Part shown: in pieces, positions 17,426 to 25,596 of the stretch
Position numbering within the stretch: position 1 is the stretch's first letter
How the letters are laid out: every line of letters begins with the position of its first letter
Assembly (NCBI GenBank): GCA_965246855.1
Contig: CBDFFP010000005.1
Span: 310,001-374,000, forward strand
Origin: UBA1952 sp965246855
Lineage (GTDB): Bacteria > Bacteroidota > Bacteroidia > Chitinophagales > Chitinophagaceae
Length of the DNA: 64,000 bases
Direction of reading: 5' to 3'
Program-made: the position numbers and the translations under genes
The notes under the pieces: generated by a model
The model's input: the letters and a program-made list of their open reading frames with translations, nothing else
The model's database searches: none
What the model was told of the DNA's origin: nothing

Positions 17426-18082
17426 CTATTGCAGCCGCCATTGTCGTCCTTTTACATCATCAAAGCCAACGATACCGTGAGAAAAGGCGTAATAAATTGT
17501 GTGAACGGCTCCTTCGTATCGCGTAGTATCCGGGTGGACGGACATAATCTTGGCTACTTCGGGATAAAAGGTGTTGTTGATTTGCAGGGTTGCATTTGGT
17601 TCATTGGGAAGAGTGATATAATTATTACGGTAGCCCGAACCGTCGGATTCATTCCAAGCAGGGAAATGAATTTGACCATGAAATCTTGAGGGGAACAGCG
17701 TCCTGATGTATGCTTTTGCAGAGTCTATGTTGATGGGGAACTTATCAAAATATAAACCCCATCCTACACCCGGTGAACCGGGCATAAAATCATAGCTAAC
17801 CAAATCATAGAAAAAATACGAGGCCGCACTGGGGCCAAAAAAGCCTACGCCCTGCTCGTAGCGCGTCCGCAGGCGCACAGCGGTATTCGCAACTTTGAAA
17901 ACCTTTGTTTCTCCGGTCTGGCTTTTATAGATAAGGCTGTCGCCATCCTTATACTTCGGAATACGGGCGAATTCTGCCGCGCTAAACTTGTAATAGGCGA
18001 CATCTGCATAAGGATCTTCCTTTGTTTTTCCACAACCTATAAGGAGCCAAGCCCCCAACGCTACCACAACAAGAGTTCGCAT
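17426..18082 (-). CDS. Predicted lipoprotein of unknown function
   Basis: The start at 18082 is chosen because it gives a short lipoprotein signal (MRTLVVVALGAWLLIGC) with lipobox LIGC. The 218-residue protein is otherwise an unrecognised mixed alpha/beta protein with a KYKDGDSLIYKSQTGETKVF segment and a C-terminal YAFSHGIVGFDDVKGRQWRL. This pattern resembles small Bacteroidetes outer-membrane lipoproteins. Its 3' end lies 15 bases from the 21-bp array. The gene stands alone. Confidence 0.7.
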   Translation of the reverse strand: MRTLVVVALGAWLLIGCGKTKEDPYADVAYYKFSAAEFARIPKYKDGDSLIYKSQTGETKVFKVANTAVRLRTRYEQGVGFFGPSAASYFFYDLVSYDFMPGSPGVGWGLYFDKFPINIDSAKAYIRTLFPSRFHGQIHFPAWNESDGSGYRNNYITLPNEPNATLQINNTFYPEVAKIMSVHPDTTRYEGAVHTIYYAFSHGIVGFDDVKGRQWRLQ

Positions 18083-18154
18083 CAGTTCAGACGTTTTAAG
18101 AGGGATAAAATTAGAGAAGGGCAGCGAAAGAACATGCATATCATTACCCCAAAC

Positions 18155-18190
18155 AAAACATCCCGAAACCTTTCGGCTCCGGGATGTTTG
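18155..18190. terminator. Terminator downstream of coxA
   Basis: AAAACATCCCG pairs with CGGGATGTTTG. The hairpin closes the respiratory operon about 20 bases after the coxA stop and lies just upstream of the lipoprotein gene. Confidence 0.7.
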
Positions 18191-18211
18191 TCTCTCTAAA
18201 AGAAAGCGGCA

Positions 18212-20038
18212 TTAATGGATTTCTTCGCCCTCGCGTATCGGCGTGGTCTGCGGGATAAAGTCGTTGCCGTGGCCGTCGTCTTTATAATCGTAGGCCCAGC
18301 GGTAAACAGTAGGGATTTCGCCCGGCCAGTTGCCGTGTCCGGGGCGGATAGGCGTTGTCCATTCCAGCGTCGTTGCGTTCCAAGGGTTCATGCTTGTTAC
18401 GCGGCGGCCAAACCAGATAGAGGAAAAGAAGTTCAGCACGAACATCAACTGTGCAATAAACACGATAATCACCACTACGGAAATGAACGCGTTCAGGCCT
18501 TCAAAATTCTTAAAAGATTCCCACGCGCTGTAGTCGTAATAGCGGCGCGGCATCCCGGCAACGCCTTCATAGTGCATCGGCCAGAAGATGAGATAGGCGC
18601 CAATGAAGGTGACAAAGAAGTGGATATACCCCATTGTGGTGTTCAGGAAACGGCCAAACATCTTGGGAAACCAGTGATATACCCCTGCAAACATGCCGAA
18701 GAACGCCGATACACCCATTACAATATGGAAGTGGGCTACTACGAAATAGGTATCATGCAGGTGAATATCCAGCGCCGAGTTGCCGAGGAAAATACCCGTC
18801 AGACCGCCGGAGATAAACATGGATACAAAGCCCAGTGCAAACAGCATCGGAACCGTGAAGCGAATGTTTCCGCGCCAGATGGTCGTTATCCAGTTAAACA
18901 CTTTCACCGCTGAAGGAACCGCAATCAGAAGCGTAAGGAGTACAAAGATGGAACCCAAGAACGGACTCATACCCGTTACGAACATATGGTGTGCCCACAC
19001 GAGGAAGGCCAGCAGCGTAATACCAATCAGGGAAATCACCATCGCGAAATAGCCAAAGATGGGCTTGCGCGAATTGACGGAAAGAATCTCCGACGCCATA
19101 CCCATGCCGGGCAGCATGATGATATACACTTCCGGGTGGCCGAGAAACCAGAAAAGGTGTTGATACAGGATGGCCGAACCACCTACGTAAGGCAAGGCTT
19201 TTCCGCCTACAAAAATCTCCGACAGATAAAAAGACGTTCCGAAGTTGCGGTCAAAAATGAGCAGCACAAAGCCGGAAACCAACACCGGGAAGGACAGAAC
19301 GCCCAGCACGGCGGTAAACATAAACGCCCAAATGGTCAGCGGCATCCGCGTCATGGTCATGCCTTTGGTACGCATGTTCAGCACCGTAGAGATATAGTTC
19401 AAACCGCCGAGCAGCGAAGAAACCACAAACAGCGTCATGGAATACAGCCACAAATCCATTCCTACACCTGAACCGAGAGAAGCTTCTTTCAAGGCCGACA
19501 GTGGTGGGTAACTCGTCCAACCGCCAGAAGCCGGGCCGGTTTGCACAAACAAGGAGGCAAACATGAGCACCGAAGCCGCGAAGAAAAACCAGTAAGACAG
19601 CATGTTCATGAACGGCGAGGCCATGTCGCGCGCGCCAATCTGCAACGGAATCAGGAAGTTGGAGAACGTCCCGGAAAGACCTGCGGTCAATACAAAGAAC
19701 ACAAGAATGGTTCCGTGCATCGTAACGAGGGCATAGTAAAATTCCGGTGTCAGCTTGCCACCTTTAGCCCATTCGCCCAGAAATTTCTCCATAACGGGAA
19801 ACGTCTGGTTCGGAAAGCCCAGTTGCAGGCGGAAGAAAACGGAAAACAGCGCACCAATGATGGCCCAGATGATACCCGAAACCAGGTATTGCTTGGCAAT
19901 CATCTTATGGTCTTGCGAGAAGATATACTTCCAAATGAAGTGCTGCTCGTGGTGTTCGTGGTGATGACCCGCGTCTTCGCTATGCGCTGTATGCGCGACG
20001 TTTGGGCCTTGTATGATTACTTCCTGTTCGGGAGTCAT
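18212..20038 (-). CDS. coxA: Cytochrome c oxidase subunit I
   Basis: This 608-residue, 12-helix integral membrane protein is the catalytic subunit of a haem-copper oxidase. It reduces O2 to water and pumps protons. Visible landmarks are the low-spin haem His in YALVTMHGTILVFFVL, HPEVYIIMLPGMG (CuB His and the cross-linked Tyr), the following HHMF pair, and HDTYFVVAHFHIVMG for the remaining haem ligands. The N-terminal His-rich tail (HHHEHHEQH) is an extra feature. It is the last gene of the alternative complex III-oxidase operon, 59 bases after coxB. No subunit III or IV gene follows before the terminator. Confidence 0.97.
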   Translation of the reverse strand: MTPEQEVIIQGPNVAHTAHSEDAGHHHEHHEQHFIWKYIFSQDHKMIAKQYLVSGIIWAIIGALFSVFFRLQLGFPNQTFPVMEKFLGEWAKGGKLTPEFYYALVTMHGTILVFFVLTAGLSGTFSNFLIPLQIGARDMASPFMNMLSYWFFFAASVLMFASLFVQTGPASGGWTSYPPLSALKEASLGSGVGMDLWLYSMTLFVVSSLLGGLNYISTVLNMRTKGMTMTRMPLTIWAFMFTAVLGVLSFPVLVSGFVLLIFDRNFGTSFYLSEIFVGGKALPYVGGSAILYQHLFWFLGHPEVYIIMLPGMGMASEILSVNSRKPIFGYFAMVISLIGITLLAFLVWAHHMFVTGMSPFLGSIFVLLTLLIAVPSAVKVFNWITTIWRGNIRFTVPMLFALGFVSMFISGGLTGIFLGNSALDIHLHDTYFVVAHFHIVMGVSAFFGMFAGVYHWFPKMFGRFLNTTMGYIHFFVTFIGAYLIFWPMHYEGVAGMPRRYYDYSAWESFKNFEGLNAFISVVVIIVFIAQLMFVLNFFSSIWFGRRVTSMNPWNATTLEWTTPIRPGHGNWPGEIPTVYRWAYDYKDDGHGNDFIPQTTPIREGEEIH

Positions 20039-20097
20039 AATAGCACTTATTTACGAATGAATTGCTTTCCTTTTAAGGGGAAAGAAAAAGTCTGTTG

Positions 20098-21153
20098 TTA
20101 GATTTTGGTAATCGTTTTTGCCGGGCCGCCTGTTGCCGGAGCCGCGAGGCTGTCCACCGCAGATGGTGCAGGCGCGGGGGCTTGTCCACCTTTCAGATAC
20201 GGCTGTTGCTTTGCCAGCCACGCCGCGTGTTCTTCGGCTGTTTCCACAATCACTGTTCCGCGCATGGAGTAGTGGCCTTTTCCGCACATCTGATCGCAGG
20301 AAAGCTCATACACAAAGTTCGGATTATCGGTGATTTTCTTCATCTGCGTCGTCGTGTATTTGGGTGTAAACCACAACGTAGTGGTGATGCCCGGAACGGC
20401 ATCCATCTTAAAGCGGAAGTGCGGCAGACCCACATCGTGGATCACATCGCGGGAGCCGATGATAAACTTCACCGGACGGTTCACCACCACATGCACCTCG
20501 CCGTTTTCCAGAATAATATCGTCGTTGTTTTTCGGGTCTTTCCGGTCTTGGCCCAGCACGTTGTCTTCGTTGGTAATCAGGGAGAAATTGCGCTTTCCAA
20601 GCACGCCGTCGGCGCCGGGATAACGGACAATCCAGTTGAATTGTTTCCCTACGACTTCCACAATCTGTGCATCGCGCGGTGCTTCGGAAGTGATGTTCAA
20701 CCAGTTGCGCAAACCTACCGCCACCAGCGCAGCCATGGCAATTGCCGGGATGATGGTCCAGACAAGCTCCAGCCGGTTGCTGTGGGCATAAAAATAAGAC
20801 TTGCGCTTTTCGGTGCTTTGGTAGCGATAAGCAAACCAGAACAGCAAAAATTGTGTCAGCACAAACACGATGCCGGTTACCCACATTGTGGAGTTGAACA
20901 TAGAGTCATACTCCTCGCCCTGCACCGAAGCCGAGATGGGAAGCATCCGGTCTTTCAGCGCCTGATGGCACATATAGATGCCCCACATTCCCAGCGGAAA
21001 CATCAGGAGCATCAACCAGCCAATCGTGCGGTTGGTAGAAGCCTGCACCTTTCCTTCGCCCCGAAGAACAGAGGCATATTCGCTTGCACGAGCGATCTGA
21101 TAGATCACCGTCAGCACAAGCACAATCAAAGCAATGACAATAAAGGCGGACAT
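20098..21153 (-). CDS. coxB: Cytochrome c oxidase subunit II
   Basis: This 351-residue protein has an N-terminal helix, an extra transmembrane pair at about 45-110, and the periplasmic cupredoxin domain. The CuA site is seen as HDVGLPHFR and CDQMCGKGHYSM (two Cys, His, Met). It receives electrons from the upstream complex and passes them to subunit I. There is no haem c motif, so this is not the cytochrome-c-fused caa3 form. The C-terminus is a short Pro/Ala-rich tail. It sits between actF and coxA in the operon. Confidence 0.95.
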   Translation of the reverse strand: MSAFIVIALIVLVLTVIYQIARASEYASVLRGEGKVQASTNRTIGWLMLLMFPLGMWGIYMCHQALKDRMLPISASVQGEEYDSMFNSTMWVTGIVFVLTQFLLFWFAYRYQSTEKRKSYFYAHSNRLELVWTIIPAIAMAALVAVGLRNWLNITSEAPRDAQIVEVVGKQFNWIVRYPGADGVLGKRNFSLITNEDNVLGQDRKDPKNNDDIILENGEVHVVVNRPVKFIIGSRDVIHDVGLPHFRFKMDAVPGITTTLWFTPKYTTTQMKKITDNPNFVYELSCDQMCGKGHYSMRGTVIVETAEEHAAWLAKQQPYLKGGQAPAPAPSAVDSLAAPATGGPAKTITKI

Positions 21154-21306
21154 AATCTGTTATTGAAAGTGGATTCTGTAATTCTCTGACTTGGGCAAAG
21201 ATATCTGGCCTTAATCAAAGAAGAATTTTCTGTTGGACTTTTCCTTTTTCTTTCCGGTCATTTCTGAACAAGAAACGACGGCGGATTTTAAAGGTTGAAG
21301 GCCTGT

Positions 21307-22521
21307 TTAACTTACGTGCAGGATTGCTTCTTTAAGCAAAACATTGTTCTGCGCAACGAGGTCGTGCTTCGCCAACGTGCGGCTCACCACAAACATCATT
21401 ACACCGGAGAAGCCCGCCAGCACGCCCATTTCATACCAGCCCAAGTGCCAGTGTGCGCCGAGCGGGCCGGGCATCGTCATGATGAAATAATCCAGCCAGT
21501 GACCGAAAATAATCATCAGCGCCATGAACGTGATGGTGAAGAAGTTGCGCTTGGACTGACGGGTCATCAAAATAAGGATAGGCCCAACAAAGTTGATGAT
21601 GAACGTGGCATACCAGATGACGCCATACGGCCCTTGCTGCCGGATTCTGAAATACGCGGTTTCTTCGGGGATGTTGCCGTACCAGATAAGCATGTACTGG
21701 CAAAACCAGGTATAAGTCCAGAAGATAGAGAACGCAAACTGAAACTTGGCAAGGTCATGCACATGCTCGCGGCCAACGAGTTCCAGATTTCCTTGATTTT
21801 TGAGATACACTACCCACAGCGTAATCAGCGACATGCCGCTCACAAATGCCGAAGCGAATGTGTACCAGGAGAACATGGTAGAATACCAGTGCGCATCAAT
21901 AGACATGACCCACAGCCACGGCGTCGTGCTCATCTGCGTCAGGGCAAAGACAATCAGAAACAAGGCGGCCCACTTCATGAACTTAAAATAGTTCTTAGTA
22001 GAATTCTTTGGCGCGGCTTGCTGGTCCAGGGAAATACGCTGGAATTTCTTTCCAAAAAAGCTCCATAGTGCTACGGTTACAAGGCTAAAGCCCACGAACA
22101 TGCCTTTGTTAAGGAAGGCAGATTTATGCTCCAGAAGTTCGTCGCCTTTGGGATTCACCCAGTGGAAAATCGGGTTATGGCCATTAATACTAAAGCCAAA
22201 TACGATAGCGAAAAGCACAATTAGCGCAATCACACCAAAGACCACCACATTCGCGCCAATCGCTTCCGGCACGCGGCGATAGGCCACAATCCAGCCGCCA
22301 TGTGCAAGGCTTGAAGCCGCTTGGATGAACACCGAAGCAAGCGCAATCAGCACAAAGAAAACACTGTTATGAAGCAGCACAATCCAGAAGCGCGTTTTGT
22401 CGTATTCATCAGCACTGCCAAGCAGCGTAACGGCGCCTGCCAATATCACCACGATGCCAATCGCCATCAGCACGATGCTGGTGAGGCGAAGCCGGGCGGG
22501 AACTACAAACCTGTCTGTCAT
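21307..22521 (-). CDS. actF: Alternative complex III subunit ActF
   Basis: This 404-residue polytopic membrane protein has about ten predicted helices. It is the second quinol-site-type membrane subunit of alternative complex III, related to the NrfD-like ActC. It begins with a long first helix (LTSIVLMAIGIVVILAGAV), and the LSWAH-type region is replaced by hydrophobic helices ending DLVAQNNVLLKEAILHVS. Position 35 bases after actE fits the standard operon order. It anchors the complex and may contribute to proton translocation. Confidence 0.9.
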   Translation of the reverse strand: MTDRFVVPARLRLTSIVLMAIGIVVILAGAVTLLGSADEYDKTRFWIVLLHNSVFFVLIALASVFIQAASSLAHGGWIVAYRRVPEAIGANVVVFGVIALIVLFAIVFGFSINGHNPIFHWVNPKGDELLEHKSAFLNKGMFVGFSLVTVALWSFFGKKFQRISLDQQAAPKNSTKNYFKFMKWAALFLIVFALTQMSTTPWLWVMSIDAHWYSTMFSWYTFASAFVSGMSLITLWVVYLKNQGNLELVGREHVHDLAKFQFAFSIFWTYTWFCQYMLIWYGNIPEETAYFRIRQQGPYGVIWYATFIINFVGPILILMTRQSKRNFFTITFMALMIIFGHWLDYFIMTMPGPLGAHWHLGWYEMGVLAGFSGVMMFVVSRTLAKHDLVAQNNVLLKEAILHVS

Positions 22522-22556
22522 GACGAGAAGTATTAAAAAGTCCTATTCCTTAGTTA

Positions 22557-23264
22557 TTAATTTTTAGCCATCTTGCCGCCCTTTCCAACCGTATCCGTTG
22601 GCGCGGCAGATTTCATTCCTTTGGTAGAATCATTGGGCGAAGGAGAAGCTGCGCCTGCTGTATTCAAAGTGTAGGCAGCACTTCCACCATTCTTGCTTTG
22701 GAAATCCCGGATATACGCCAGCACCATCCACCGCTCTTTGGTGTTCAGTTGCGAAGCATAAGAGCCCATTGCGTTTTTACCATACTTCACCGCTGCGTAC
22801 ATCTGTCCATTAGGCATTTGGAGATACTTGGCCAGCTTGAAGTTGGCCGGAGCCGCTGCAAACTTGCCGTTGCCGCCGTTGTAAAGCGGGCCGTTTCCGT
22901 CCAGACCTGTTCCGTGGCACACACCGCAGTGGATATTATACAACCGCTTTGCTTGTGCCAGTTCGCCTTCGTTGAAGCGCAGGCTCGTGGTGAAAGTCTT
23001 GTAAGCGTTGGTATCGTTCTCCACTAAATGATCCGGCAGTTCCTGATCGCGGGCAACCGTTCCGGTTACCGGGCGGCGCGCCGTGTGTCCGTCGGCGAAG
23101 TTGGGGTTCTCGTTATAATAGTCATACGCCCGCGAATACGTCATATCCGGCGCGTAAATACGTCCCGGGTCGCGGTGCTTTTCGCCGTTGTTGGTGCAAG
23201 AAGCCACCATCAGCCCGGCAGCGAGCGCCAGAATTCCGGTTTTATAAAAGGATGCTTTCGGCAT
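22557..23264 (-). CDS. actE: Alternative complex III monohaem cytochrome c, ActE
   Basis: This 235-residue lipoprotein has lipobox LMVASC near residue 23. A class I cytochrome c domain has the haem motif CGVCHG at about 120, with an axial Met probably in YGKNAMGSYASQL. It is the monohaem electron-exit subunit of the complex. The C-terminal 45 residues are low-complexity, Lys/Gly/Ser-rich (ending VGKGGKMAKN). Confidence 0.93.
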   Translation of the reverse strand: MPKASFYKTGILALAAGLMVASCTNNGEKHRDPGRIYAPDMTYSRAYDYYNENPNFADGHTARRPVTGTVARDQELPDHLVENDTNAYKTFTTSLRFNEGELAQAKRLYNIHCGVCHGTGLDGNGPLYNGGNGKFAAAPANFKLAKYLQMPNGQMYAAVKYGKNAMGSYASQLNTKERWMVLAYIRDFQSKNGGSAAYTLNTAGAASPSPNDSTKGMKSAAPTDTVGKGGKMAKN

Positions 23265-23300
23265 GAATACTTTTCTTAAAATACTAAAGAGAGAAAGCTT

Positions 23301-23924
23301 TTACGCTTGCAGTTGTGCCTCAATACGGCGGGAACGAAGGAGTGCTTCTTGCGGAGCCGTTTCGTATTCTTCGGGCTTGTCAAAACGGCCAAACCACCAG
23401 CCTTCTTCGGCAATCTGGATGTTGGTTTCTATCGCGCCCGTCGTTTTGAGGTAATCCAGCACTTCCTGTTCGGAGGCATCGTCGGTCAGTTCCACCGCTG
23501 CAACAAACAAATCATCCGTTTGACGTAGATGGAAAATATGCTTTTTTACGCCCGGCATAATCTGATTGATATAGCAGAACGTAAGCACCATGCCCACCGC
23601 CGCAAACAAAATCGTCAATTCAAAGACAATAGGAATGAACGCTGGAACGGGCAGGTGCGGCTTACCGCCAAAGTTAATCGGCCAGTCCTTCGTAAAAATC
23701 CACGACATAAAGCCGAGCGCAGTTGCGGTTCCGGTCAGGCCGAAGATAAAACCGGCGATGTGCAGGTCGGTTTCCTTATGTCCGAGCGCCACGTCCAGCC
23801 CGTGAACCGGGAAGGGCGTATAAACGTCGTGCAGCTTATATCCGCTGTTGCGCAGGCTGTGTACCGCCGGAAACAGAACGTCTTCGTCGTCGTAGGCGGC
23901 TACGGCAAATTTTTTTACGGCCAT
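23301..23924 (-). CDS. actD: Alternative complex III subunit ActD (DUF3341)
   Basis: This 207-residue protein has two transmembrane helices (residues about 60-80 and 105-130), an N-terminal cytoplasmic domain beginning KFAVAAYDDEDVLFPAVHSL, and a soluble C-terminus. The sequence is typical of the DUF3341 family that forms ActD, a structural membrane subunit. It lies between actC and actE, 36 bases before actE. Confidence 0.93.
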   Translation of the reverse strand: MAVKKFAVAAYDDEDVLFPAVHSLRNSGYKLHDVYTPFPVHGLDVALGHKETDLHIAGFIFGLTGTATALGFMSWIFTKDWPINFGGKPHLPVPAFIPIVFELTILFAAVGMVLTFCYINQIMPGVKKHIFHLRQTDDLFVAAVELTDDASEQEVLDYLKTTGAIETNIQIAEEGWWFGRFDKPEEYETAPQEALLRSRRIEAQLQA

Positions 23925-23977
23925 TGGGAGTAGAGTCTTAAAGAGCCTTCTAAATTTAAAAACGTGTTTTCGTCATC

Positions 23978-24043
23978 TCTTTTGTCATCCCGAAGGGATA
24001 TTGCCGGCTTGCGTCTGCTAAGGCCCCTTCGGGGTGACAAAAA
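23978..24043. repeat. Dispersed palindromic element, copy 1
   Basis: TCTTTTGTCATCCCG at the left faces CGGGGTGACAAAAAA at the right, with GGCTTGCGTC in the centre. It lies in the actC-actD gap. Copies 2 and 3 are at 30767-30835 and 49195-49266. Confidence 0.75.
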
Positions 24044-24092
24044 ATTTCCGATATTTTCCTTCTCTGTTTAAAAGACTGGTTCTTGATACTTA

Positions 24093-25526
24093 TTAATGAG
24101 AATGCTCAACCTCGTGAACGAACTCTTCCGTCGTCTTCTGGTCAATCGGCTCCATTTTCTGCTTATAGCTCTGACCGCTTGTTTTCAGAACGAATTTGAT
24201 TTCCGCTACGGCAATCGTCGGGAAGTATTTCGCAAAAAGGAAAAAGCATGTGAAGAACAAACCAAAGGTCCCGAGATAGAAGCCTACTTCCGGCCAGCTT
24301 GGCGAGTAGTACGCCCAGGAACCCGGCAGGTAATCGCGGTACAATGAAGTAACGATGATTACAAAGCGTTCAAACCACATTCCGATATTCACCACGATTG
24401 ACATAATAAAGGTAAATGGAATATTCCGGCGCAGCTTTTTAATCCAGAAGAACTGCGGCGAGATTACGTTGCAGGTCATCATCGCCCAATAGCTCCACCA
24501 ATACGGGCCAAGAATCCGCCAGTTGAAGGCTTCCTGCTCATACAAAACGCCGGAATACCAAGCCATGAAAAGCTCCGTCAGATAGGCAACACCTACAATA
24601 GAACCCGTCAGAACAATTACCTTGTTCATCGCTTCAATGTGGCCCAGCGTAATGTATTCTTCCAAATGCAGGATACGACGCACCAGAATCAACAGCGTTT
24701 GCACCATTGCAAAGCCGGAGAAGATGGCCCCTGCAACGAAGTAAGGTGGGAAAATCGTGGTGTGCCAGCCCGGAATTACCGAAGTCGCAAAGTCAAAAGA
24801 TACAATGGTGTGTACGGAAAGTACGAGTGGCGTGGAAAGACCGGCAAGTACGAGCGAAAGCGCTTCATGACGCTGCCAGTTTTTCGCCGTTCCGCTCCAA
24901 CCGAAAGAAGCCATGCCATACAGACGCTTGCGCAGCTTCGTTTTAGCACGGTCCCGAACCGTAGCAAAATCGGGAATCAAGCCGGAATACCAGAACAACA
25001 GCGACACCGTGAAATAAGTAGAAATAGCGAATACGTCCCACAACAACGCCGAGTTGAAGTTTGGCCACAGTGCGCCGCGTGTGTTTGGATACGGCATTAC
25101 GAAAAAGCCATCCCATACGCGACCCATGTGGAAAATCGGGAACTGACCTGCGCACATTACCGCGAAAATCGTCATCGCTTCTGCTGCGCGGTTTACGCCC
25201 GTCCGCCAGCCTTGACGGAACAGCAAAAGGATTGCCGAGATCAGCGTACCAGCGTGACCAATACCTACCCACCATACGAAGTTGGTAATATCCCAGCCCC
25301 AGCCAATCGTGCGGTTGATATTCCACACGCCGATGCCGTAATACACTTCCCAGAACACCGAGAAAGCGCCAAAGCCAAGCAGCATCAACGAGAAGAAAAA
25401 GCCGATATACCACAGACGCGTAGGCTTCCGCTCAATAGGCGAAATAATATCTTCCGTCACCTGATGATAGGTCTTGTGCCCATCTACCAGCGGCTCGCGG
25501 ACAAAGGATTCGTATTTAAGGTGCAT
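24093..25526 (-). CDS. actC: Alternative complex III membrane subunit ActC (NrfD-like)
   Basis: This 477-residue NrfD/PsrC-like polytopic protein has about ten helices. It is the main quinol-binding membrane subunit. It starts LKYESFVREPLVDGHKTYHQ, a family hallmark, and includes VWWVGIGHAGTLISAILLLF and a tail of acidic and His residues (FVHEVEHSH). It follows actB in the operon by 66 bases. Confidence 0.95.
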   Translation of the reverse strand: MHLKYESFVREPLVDGHKTYHQVTEDIISPIERKPTRLWYIGFFFSLMLLGFGAFSVFWEVYYGIGVWNINRTIGWGWDITNFVWWVGIGHAGTLISAILLLFRQGWRTGVNRAAEAMTIFAVMCAGQFPIFHMGRVWDGFFVMPYPNTRGALWPNFNSALLWDVFAISTYFTVSLLFWYSGLIPDFATVRDRAKTKLRKRLYGMASFGWSGTAKNWQRHEALSLVLAGLSTPLVLSVHTIVSFDFATSVIPGWHTTIFPPYFVAGAIFSGFAMVQTLLILVRRILHLEEYITLGHIEAMNKVIVLTGSIVGVAYLTELFMAWYSGVLYEQEAFNWRILGPYWWSYWAMMTCNVISPQFFWIKKLRRNIPFTFIMSIVVNIGMWFERFVIIVTSLYRDYLPGSWAYYSPSWPEVGFYLGTFGLFFTCFFLFAKYFPTIAVAEIKFVLKTSGQSYKQKMEPIDQKTTEEFVHEVEHSH

Positions 25527-25596
25527 ATTCTGGTAAAAATTGTTCGCGGAAGTTCCGCCTGAAAAAATCGCGCTGCTTTGGGAAGCCTTAAATCAA

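Noticed and set aside
17129..17689. Plus-strand frame through the 21-bp array encoding IDVPAPP heptads
   Set aside because: Several frames on both strands are open through the array, so openness alone gives no evidence of translation.
24639..25562. Plus-strand open frame of 307 codons opposite actC
   Set aside because: It is antisense to a well-supported subunit gene in the act operon.
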